A stretch of 5,343 nucleotides of DNA from contig JAGLYS010000100.1 in assembly GCA_023132105.1 (NCBI GenBank), positions 1 through 5,343 of the forward strand, given 5' to 3'. Under the pieces are notes generated by a model. It was not told where the DNA came from, searched no databases, and was given only the letters and a program-made list of their open reading frames with translations. Positions 1 to 5,343 of this stretch are shown piece by piece (within the stretch, counting starts at the first letter, position 1; every line of letters starts with the position of its first letter). The position numbers and the translations under genes are program-made. This DNA is from Caldifarciminota bacterium (GTDB taxonomy: Bacteria > Hydrothermota > 32-111 > QNBC01).

Positions 1-2501
1 CCCACTACCCGTACCCTATTCCATAGATAATCCGTACCGAGAATAAGTTTTAAAACAAGCATACTGCCTTTCCAATTAAATCCAAGATCTCTAAAATTGT
101 AACCTTTAGCTATATATTGAACATTGGATTGTGTCAGTAGCCCTTCATTCCTTTTCTCTGTTTTAAACTCATAATGATGATGTTTTAATTTGTCGTTATT
201 CAGTGATCTGTCAAGCAGATGGATTGCATTTCCAAATTTTTTATAGTCTTCTTCTTCCGAAGTAAAGCTTATAATCAGGTTGTTTTTGTTGAAAATTAAA
301 TTGGATACGGTTTCTAATATTTCTATAATTTCATCTGCTCTATTCGTAAAACTATTTTCTATTTCAGATATAAATTTATAATAAGATAAACCGTCAATCA
401 TTTCATTATAATATCCATCCTGTGAAATATATGATTCCAGTCTTTCCGAAGTTATAATATGTCCTTTTGACATTATTTCCATTTCTATCTGGGATTTTAT
501 CTCCTGAACTATCTCTTTAAGTCTCTTTCTATTGCTGAAATCGGTATTGTTTATGATTTCCAATATTAAATCAATAAGTTCAGGTAATCTAAAAGTAAGT
601 GCTTTTGAACTTACAGTAAATTTCGGATGGTATTTGAAAGGTGGATTTATTTCTATAAAAAGATCGGTAGTAAAATTAATTCCCCCTGTATGGATATTGA
701 TTTCATTGGAAAGATTGGAATAATTATATTTTTTTGTGCATATTTTGCCAAGAATATCAGCAAGCAATCCTATATAAGGTATATGTTCTTGATTAACCGC
801 TGTTGAGTCAAAAATCAAATTTACATATGAAATTCCACTTGTAAACTGAGGATGAAATAATATTTTTATATCGTTTTCTACCTTTTCAACAAGTGGTAAT
901 TTTTCAATCTTCTTTTTAATATCATCCAATGAAAGCAATGGAATAGTCGTTAAAGCTTCCAATGAATCCGGAGTGTTTTGCATTTCCTTTAGTGTTTTTG
1001 TTCGCTCTATCAATATGTTTAATTCTCTATCCGTTAAATTGGATTTATAAATATTAAGATATTTTTCAATTTTATCGGATTCTTTTTTAGCAAGTGCCTT
1101 GTCAGGTTTTAAGGTGACAAGAGAGCAGTGGGTATTTTTTAGAATATATTTTTCTATTAGATTTTCGAAATAGTTTGTTTCCAATGATTTCTTTATTTTC
1201 TTCAAAGTGTTTTCATATTCAATGCCTGTTGTTGGATTTTTATCATATAACCAGCTATTAAGACTTAAAATGCTATAAATAATCCCTTTTGGGAGTCCTT
1301 CAAAGTCAGCTTCTCTTAATTTGAATTCTGTGATGTTAATAGATGCTTGAATTAGTTTTTTATCTATTCCTTTATCAATCAAGTGATTTAATGTTTCGGT
1401 AATGATATTTTTAAAATCCTCTTTGTGATGTTCATTGGAATTCATCAATATTATACTAAAAGTCGGTTGCAATAGTGAATTGTTAAAATTATATATTACA
1501 TCTTTACATATTCCACTTTTAAGCAGGGCTTTCCTTAATGGAGCTGCAGGTGTTCCGAGTAAAATATGTGTAAGAATATCAAATGCCATACACAATTCTC
1601 TATTCGATACATTATCTATAACATAATTCAAACTGAGGAATGTTTTATTCTTGTCTGATTCGTCGGATGATATCGGGTAAGGTCTTACAAGTTCTGTCAT
1701 TTTATTGTACGGTTTCTGTAAAGGAATATTTGAATTTATTGTTTCTTTACTGAAATTGTTGAGATATTCTTTATCTATAAAATCCAAATGTTCAATAATA
1801 TCGAGATCCCCGTAGAGATATATATAGCTATTGGAAGGGTGATAATATGTTTTGTGAAAATCAATGAACTCTTCGTAGGATAGTTTTGGAATTTCATCAG
1901 GATCTCCACCTGATATATAACCATAAGGCGTATCTTTGAAAAGGGATTGTTGACTAATTCTTCTAATGGTTGTTTCGGGAGATGAAAATGCCCCTTTCAT
2001 TTCATTGTAAACAACACCCTTATAAAAAATATCGCTATTCTTATTGTCCAATTCATAATGCCAGCCTTCCTGCATAAATATTTCAGGAGTGTTATATATA
2101 TTGGGGTAAAAGACAGCATCAAGATAAACATTCATTAGGTTCAAAAAATCCTTATTATTTCTACTTGCCACAGGATACATTGTCTTGTCCGGAAATGTCA
2201 TAGCATTTAAAAATGTATTAAGGGAACCTTTAATCAATTCAACAAATGGCTCCTTTGTCGGAAATTTTACAGAGCCACAAAGGACGGAATGTTCAAGTAT
2301 ATGAGGAATTCCTTTGTTATCCTTTGGAGGAGTTCTAAAAGCAATGGAAAATACTTTATTGTCATCCTCATTCTGTAAATATAATAATTTAGCCCCACTC
2401 TTAATGTGAGCAAATGTCCATGCCGTTGATTTGATCTCATCGATATTTTTCTTTTCTATTAGTTTAAAACCGTTGTATATCCGATTTAGGACTAATTTCA
2501 T
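1..2501 (-). CDS. M16C family zinc oligopeptidase (PreP/falcilysin-like), cut at the C-terminus by the window edge
   Basis: This is an insulinase-superfamily metallopeptidase of subfamily M16C, which digests short unstructured peptides inside a closed two-half chamber. The frame is open for 833 codons without a stop and runs off the window start. The inverted zinc motif HxxEH is present as HILEH (H67, E70 catalytic, H71) in the family-typical context GIPHILEHSVLCGS. The distal zinc ligand is E167 in GVVYNEMKG, 96 residues later as in PreP. YYHPSN at 219-224 is also typical. The middle of the protein, roughly 450-700, would be the M16C-associated linker domain. The visible end, YLWNRVRVVG, is the start of the family's R...GGAY substrate-binding motif: R831 is seen and the tyrosine would lie just outside the window. 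Homologues have about 950-1000 residues, so roughly 130-150 are missing. No signal peptide or hydrophobic N-terminus is visible, so it is probably cytoplasmic. The ATG start is fixed by AGGAGGAGG five bases upstream. Family assignment is firm; physiological substrates are unknown. Confidence 0.96.
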   Translation of the reverse strand, partial: MKLVLNRIYNGFKLIEKKNIDEIKSTAWTFAHIKSGAKLLYLQNEDDNKVFSIAFRTPPKDNKGIPHILEHSVLCGSVKFPTKEPFVELIKGSLNTFLNAMTFPDKTMYPVASRNNKDFLNLMNVYLDAVFYPNIYNTPEIFMQEGWHYELDNKNSDIFYKGVVYNEMKGAFSSPETTIRRISQQSLFKDTPYGYISGGDPDEIPKLSYEEFIDFHKTYYHPSNSYIYLYGDLDIIEHLDFIDKEYLNNFSKETINSNIPLQKPYNKMTELVRPYPISSDESDKNKTFLSLNYVIDNVSNRELCMAFDILTHILLGTPAAPLRKALLKSGICKDVIYNFNNSLLQPTFSIILMNSNEHHKEDFKNIITETLNHLIDKGIDKKLIQASINITEFKLREADFEGLPKGIIYSILSLNSWLYDKNPTTGIEYENTLKKIKKSLETNYFENLIEKYILKNTHCSLVTLKPDKALAKKESDKIEKYLNIYKSNLTDRELNILIERTKTLKEMQNTPDSLEALTTIPLLSLDDIKKKIEKLPLVEKVENDIKILFHPQFTSGISYVNLIFDSTAVNQEHIPYIGLLADILGKICTKKYNYSNLSNEINIHTGGINFTTDLFIEINPPFKYHPKFTVSSKALTFRLPELIDLILEIINNTDFSNRKRLKEIVQEIKSQIEMEIMSKGHIITSERLESYISQDGYYNEMIDGLSYYKFISEIENSFTNRADEIIEILETVSNLIFNKNNLIISFTSEEEDYKKFGNAIHLLDRSLNNDKLKHHHYEFKTEKRNEGLLTQSNVQYIAKGYNFRDLGFNWKGSMLVLKLILGTDYLWNRVRVV

Positions 2502-2507
2502 AGAATA

Positions 2508-2516
2508 CCTCCTCCT
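2508..2516 (-). promoter_or_regulatory. Strong Shine-Dalgarno site of the M16C peptidase gene
   Basis: The minus strand reads AGGAGGAGG, an overlapping double AGGAGG core, ending six bases before the ATG (five if the following T is counted in the site). It decides the start codon at 2501 and implies efficient translation. Such an unmistakable site also argues against Bacteroidota, where Shine-Dalgarno sites are largely absent. Confidence 0.9.
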
Positions 2517-2529
2517 ATATCAAAAAATC

Positions 2530-2558
2530 ATTCTAAACTATAACTAAATTATTTTCAA
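2530..2558 (-). promoter_or_regulatory. Predicted sigma70-type promoter of the M16C peptidase gene
   Basis: The minus strand has TTGAAA at 2558-2553 (5 of 6 to the -35 consensus), a 17-base spacer, and TAGAAT at 2535-2530 (5 of 6 to the -10 consensus). Initiation would fall near 2520-2524, giving a leader of about 20 bases that holds just the Shine-Dalgarno site. A run of six T lies at 2522-2527, right at the expected start point. The element lies wholly in the gap after the DUF5916 gene, so the peptidase can be transcribed on its own. Read from consensus match and spacing only; AT-rich DNA gives chance matches. Confidence 0.65.
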
Positions 2559-2576
2559 GTGGAAGAAACATAAAGG

Positions 2577-2628
2577 GGGCTAACGAGAGCGTAAATCGTG
2601 AACCGTAAATCGAAAATTGTAGGGCTAA
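2577..2628. repeat. Degenerate heptad tandem repeat flanked by GGGCTAA direct repeats
   Basis: On the plus strand four consecutive 7-base units lie at 2590-2617: CGTAAAT, CGTGAAC, CGTAAAT, CGAAAAT (consensus CGTRAAY, the last unit with one more change). Units 1 and 3 are identical. The array sits between two exact copies of GGGCTAA at 2577-2583 and 2622-2628, start to start 45 bases. No unit has an obvious self-complementary fold, and no open frame of note crosses it. It lies between the DUF5916 stop codon and the peptidase promoter. It may be a small member of a dispersed intergenic repeat family, but only one copy is in the window, so that is inference. Confidence 0.75.
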
Positions 2629-2649
2629 TCCACTATGTTTTAACCTACT

Positions 2650-4761
2650 CTATATATACAAAAGGTATCTTATTTTTAATGCGATTCCCTGATCCGATGT
2701 TATAAATTTGTTTATATCTGAATCATACACTTCGGTTCTTGTGTATACAAAATATATCCAGGATTTTGGGGATACATTATATGATAAAATAGGATTTATC
2801 CTATACCTGTATGCTTTTCCCAGACTTTTCAAATATACGATTTCACTATTTATATCAAATTCAAGATTTCTTGAAAAATGATATCCGATAGATGGTGATA
2901 TAGTTATATAACTGTCCTCTATTCTTTTTCCGTTAAAAATATCTTTAAAATTTGTATAATTAATCCAGTATGTTATATAGCTTATTGAACTTTGCATCCA
3001 TAAATTCGGCAATGGTTTATATACGGCATAAACACCACTATAGAATTGATAACCAAGATGATTAGCCATATAATTGAATGAATATGAAAGATTGCCCCAC
3101 ATACTTACTGCAATTATTTTCGAAAAATCACTATTTACACTTCCGTTTATGCCAAAATCAGTATAATGAATTTCTACGCCGGATGTATCTTCATATGTGT
3201 CCGAAATATTGAATGAAACATTCTCATTCAAATTATTGCTTGTATTTATAAACTCAAAAAACCATATACCTTTTGAGTAATTCGAACCCCATGCATCTTT
3301 TGTTATACCTCCACCCAAACCGAAACCACATAATCGAATATTTTCTATAGGCGAAAGGAATATCGGTGCAAATGCCGCTCCGAATTGAGTCCCTTTCATA
3401 GTCGTATATCCGACCTCATTAATTCTATAGTTACTATCAAGGTGATTAATATATACTCCGGTCATATATTTGTTTGTTAGCTTTTGATAATTCAAATATC
3501 CGGCGAAACCTTCTATGCCCGAAGAATCTGCATATGAAAATTGTGAAGTAATGTCTCCGAATTTACCCATATAGTTTCCATCAAGTGTTAGAATTCTTGT
3601 ATGAGAAAGTTCAGACTCTTTGCCTGTATAGGTTACACCCAATAAACCTCCCTCGAAAATATCTCTTGCTGCTCTGATGGCAATATAGTGTGCCATTGGT
3701 TCTGTCCTTGCTGCTCCGGTATTTACATACATCGCTCCCCCTTCGAATCCTTTGCCTCTTGTTGTAAATTTTACTCCTGCTCTTATGGGGACCTCAATAG
3801 TATCATCGACTATTTTTCCAATATTTCTGGTATAAAGAATCTTTATTGCACCTGGTCCTATATTAAAATTATTACTTCGTCTAATATTAAACATATTTTG
3901 TCCTTCAAGGAAAAACGGCCTTTTTTCACTGAGATAGATCGAATATTCCGATAAATTTACCTGAAACGGATCTGCTTCGATCTGTGCAAAGTCAGGATTT
4001 ACCGTCATATTAAAACCGAATTCGGAGCTTGGATTATATGCAAGATCAAGTCCGGCACTTCCGTTTATTTTATCATTATATTTAACCAAACCTACCGGAT
4101 AAATTTCAAGAAATCTGCCTTTAACAGTAGAATTAATTCCATCAATCGGAGCAAACTGTGTGATTCTAAAACCGGGAAATGACGGTACCGGTTGCCAGTA
4201 ATCCGTTTCATTTATCGTAGGGATATATCTTCTGAATTGTATACCCCAGTCGAATTTTGAATATTTAATTGCTTTTAGTGGAATTTTCATTTCAACACAG
4301 TATCCATAATCCGTTCTTTTTGTTTTTGCAAACCAGACACCATCCCAGCTATTGTCAAAAGCTACTCCACCCTGTAATGCTAATCCATCCCCCTGTGTTC
4401 CTGATGCAGCAATATTGAAATAGTAGCATGTTCTTTTATCTCCGAATGTATCGATGTATAATGTTACCAAATCTCCTGATGCGTTGTCCCATCCCCGAAT
4501 ATTTTCTACCGGATATCTATTATTTGTATAGCATTGAAATGCGACATAAAGGTTTATGTTATCGGTTAATAAGTAGACATAGGTGTCCTCTGTCGCAGGT
4601 TTGCCCTCATCAGGGGATGATTGTATAAAATTAGATAGTGGTTTAGCTTTTAACCATGCTTCCTCCAAATTGCCATCTATTTTAATATTTTGATCTGTAT
4701 GTGTTATTGTCAAACCATCGAGAAGAAACGGAATAAAAATAAACAATAAAATACGATTCAT
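2650..4761 (-). CDS. Outer-membrane DUF5916 protein with N-terminal CBM9-like domain
   Basis: A complete 703-residue protein, within the usual family range of roughly 700-900. Residues 1-16 (MNRILLFIFIPFLLDG) form a short, very hydrophobic signal peptide without a clear AxA cleavage site. Residues about 22-200 form a CBM9-like beta-sandwich: it opens with IKIDGNLEEAW (26-36), continues with DNINLYVAFQCY and DLVTLYIDTFGDKR, and includes the aromatic-rich SWDGVWFAKT near 138-147. The DUF5916 signature follows: NPDFAQIEAD (255-264) then SEKRPFFLEG (278-287). From about 310 to the end the sequence is alternating, aromatic-rich strands typical of a transmembrane beta-barrel, closing with LKIRYLLYI. 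Some relatives are loosely linked to carbohydrate binding or uptake, but the family has no established function, and no catalytic site can be named here. The start is set by AAAGGAG five bases before the ATG; the stop is TAG. Its neighbours do not reveal a substrate. Confidence 0.93.
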   Translation of the reverse strand: MNRILLFIFIPFLLDGLTITHTDQNIKIDGNLEEAWLKAKPLSNFIQSSPDEGKPATEDTYVYLLTDNINLYVAFQCYTNNRYPVENIRGWDNASGDLVTLYIDTFGDKRTCYYFNIAASGTQGDGLALQGGVAFDNSWDGVWFAKTKRTDYGYCVEMKIPLKAIKYSKFDWGIQFRRYIPTINETDYWQPVPSFPGFRITQFAPIDGINSTVKGRFLEIYPVGLVKYNDKINGSAGLDLAYNPSSEFGFNMTVNPDFAQIEADPFQVNLSEYSIYLSEKRPFFLEGQNMFNIRRSNNFNIGPGAIKILYTRNIGKIVDDTIEVPIRAGVKFTTRGKGFEGGAMYVNTGAARTEPMAHYIAIRAARDIFEGGLLGVTYTGKESELSHTRILTLDGNYMGKFGDITSQFSYADSSGIEGFAGYLNYQKLTNKYMTGVYINHLDSNYRINEVGYTTMKGTQFGAAFAPIFLSPIENIRLCGFGLGGGITKDAWGSNYSKGIWFFEFINTSNNLNENVSFNISDTYEDTSGVEIHYTDFGINGSVNSDFSKIIAVSMWGNLSYSFNYMANHLGYQFYSGVYAVYKPLPNLWMQSSISYITYWINYTNFKDIFNGKRIEDSYITISPSIGYHFSRNLEFDINSEIVYLKSLGKAYRYRINPILSYNVSPKSWIYFVYTRTEVYDSDINKFITSDQGIALKIRYLLYI

Positions 4762-4766
4762 ACCAA

Positions 4767-4773
4767 CTCCTTT
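4767..4773 (-). promoter_or_regulatory. Shine-Dalgarno site of the DUF5916 gene
   Basis: The minus strand reads AAAGGAG followed by TTGGT and then ATG, a spacing of five bases. It supports the start at 4761 and with it the signal peptide. Confidence 0.88.
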
Positions 4774-4785
4774 ATTTAATAGATA

Positions 4786-4814
4786 TTAATAAGATATACG
4801 AGTAAATATGTCAA
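4786..4814 (-). promoter_or_regulatory. Predicted sigma70-type promoter of the DUF5916 gene
   Basis: A perfect -35 hexamer TTGACA lies at 4814-4809 on the minus strand, only five bases after the TAA of the preceding gene. A 17-base spacer leads to TATTAA at 4791-4786 (4 of 6 to the -10 consensus). Initiation would be near 4779, leaving a leader of about 18 bases that holds the Shine-Dalgarno site. No terminator hairpin lies between the two genes, so read-through from upstream could add to this promoter. Confidence 0.6.
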
Positions 4815-4819
4815 ATGTT

Positions 4820-5343
4820 TTATGAAAAGATTATAATTTCCGGTCTTTTTACACCTGCTCTAATTTGAGTTCTGCCATCAACCATTATATATTTGCCCGT
4901 ATTGCTCTCAATCAGGTTAAATGTTTCATTGTCGATTTTCATATCACCAAATCCTGTCATTAAAATAATTGTTGGGAATCCTTTCTTTTCTCTACTTATA
5001 CCTTTTTTGATATCATTCCCGAATATATCTTCAAATTCTCCTACATCTATTGACGAAGTGATTATACCTTTAAGTTTGTCTTTATATCGATCATATTCTT
5101 TCCTGCTAAGTTTTTTGTTTATGATAATTATATCTTTCCCTAATATTCCATATCTTTCACCGCCAAACCCAAATTTACCCTTGATTACCGTACCTTCGAA
5201 TTCAATATATGCACCTCGATTATCTATAATATTTTTCACTATTCCCGATGTGTGCGATACCAATTCGATAATTTCAGCAGGTCTCCTTATCGTTACATTT
5301 CCTGCGTCATAATCGATATCGATTATTTCTCCGAAAATCGGGG
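4820..5343 (-). CDS. Unassigned conserved-looking protein, N-terminus outside the window
   Basis: The C-terminal 173 residues of a protein I cannot name. The frame is open to the window end, so the true start lies beyond it. An internal TTG at 5263 would give a 147-residue product but has no ribosome site at useful distance, and protein-like sequence (PIFGEIIDIDYDAGN and onward) continues upstream. Visible parts are a beta-rich, glycine-punctuated first half (SGIVKNIIDNRGAYIEFEG, then GKFGFGGERYGIL), which could be a small SH3/KOW-like or barrel-sandwich fold. A lysine-rich charged middle follows (INKKLSRKEYDRYKDKLKG), then a hydrophobic strand, PTIILMTGFGDMKI. The end, DGRTQIRAGVKRPEIIIF, again looks conserved and ends in a hydrophobic strand. 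No signal peptide, membrane helix or catalytic motif is seen in this part. The fold remarks are impressions from residue pattern, not a family match. The stop is TAA, 58 bases before the DUF5916 start. Confidence 0.8.
   Translation of the reverse strand, partial: PIFGEIIDIDYDAGNVTIRRPAEIIELVSHTSGIVKNIIDNRGAYIEFEGTVIKGKFGFGGERYGILGKDIIIINKKLSRKEYDRYKDKLKGIITSSIDVGEFEDIFGNDIKKGISREKKGFPTIILMTGFGDMKIDNETFNLIESNTGKYIMVDGRTQIRAGVKRPEIIIFS

Noticed and set aside
532..723. 63-codon plus-strand frame
   Set aside because: It lies inside the M16C peptidase gene on the opposite strand, has no ribosome site, and its translation lacks protein-like patterning.
1435..1626. 63-codon plus-strand frame
   Set aside because: Antisense shadow of the M16C peptidase gene, whose own frame is continuous and family-like here.
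2619..2648. Possible terminator hairpin after the DUF5916 stop (GTAGG with CCTAC)
   Set aside because: Only five pairs with a 20-base loop and no following T-run; too weak to call an intrinsic terminator.
3688..3954. 88-codon plus-strand frame rich in Cys and Ser
   Set aside because: Opposite strand of the DUF5916 gene, overlapping its conserved NPDFAQ/EKRPFFLEG region at one end; the composition is that of an antisense shadow.
4428..4628. 66-codon plus-strand frame
   Set aside because: Antisense to the CBM9-like domain of the DUF5916 gene, with no ribosome site.
4762..4819. Terminator of the unassigned upstream gene
   Set aside because: No stem with a T-tract is visible; the gap is taken up by the promoter and ribosome site of the next gene.
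5261..5263. TTG as start of a 147-residue protein
   Set aside because: The nearest AAGGAG is about 19 bases upstream, too far, and the frame stays open and protein-like to the window edge.
4893..5312. 139-codon plus-strand frame, long for chance
   Set aside because: It mirrors the unassigned minus-strand gene; its low-complexity Ile/Ser/Pro/Leu make-up is what antisense reading of AT-rich coding DNA gives, and the minus frame has better protein character and open continuation.

Overview
The window is AT-rich bacterial DNA, by eye about one third G+C. It holds three genes, all on the minus strand and packed head to tail, so reading order runs from high to low coordinates. Two are cut by the window edges. 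No RNA gene, mobile element or CRISPR array was seen.

In transcription order: (1) 4820-5343 is the 3' part of a conserved-looking but unassigned protein (173 residues visible). (2) A 58-base gap carries a good sigma70-type promoter and a Shine-Dalgarno site. (3) 2650-4761 encodes a complete 703-residue exported protein with an N-terminal CBM9-like domain and a DUF5916 outer-membrane beta-barrel region. (4) A 148-base gap contains a short degenerate heptad tandem repeat (CGTRAAY), flanked by two copies of GGGCTAA, then a second good promoter and a very strong Shine-Dalgarno site. (5) 1-2501 encodes the first 833 residues of an M16C (PreP/falcilysin/Cym1-type) zinc oligopeptidase. It is cut at the window start just inside its conserved C-terminal substrate-binding motif.

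The organism is a diderm bacterium, because DUF5916 proteins are outer-membrane barrels. The Shine-Dalgarno sites are strong and the promoters look like TTGACA/TATAAT, both unlike typical Bacteroidota, although that phylum is rich in DUF5916 proteins. Low G+C, DUF5916, M16C and short intergenic heptad repeats together would fit a candidate phylum such as WOR-3 or Cloacimonadota. That placement is an inference with low confidence.

Nothing shows that the three genes work as one pathway. The DUF5916 protein belongs to the outer membrane and the peptidase, which lacks a signal peptide, to the cytoplasm. Each of these two genes has its own promoter, so they are probably neighbours and not a tight operon. 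I found no clearly novel system. The heptad repeat element and the unassigned 3' gene are the items most worth a second look.
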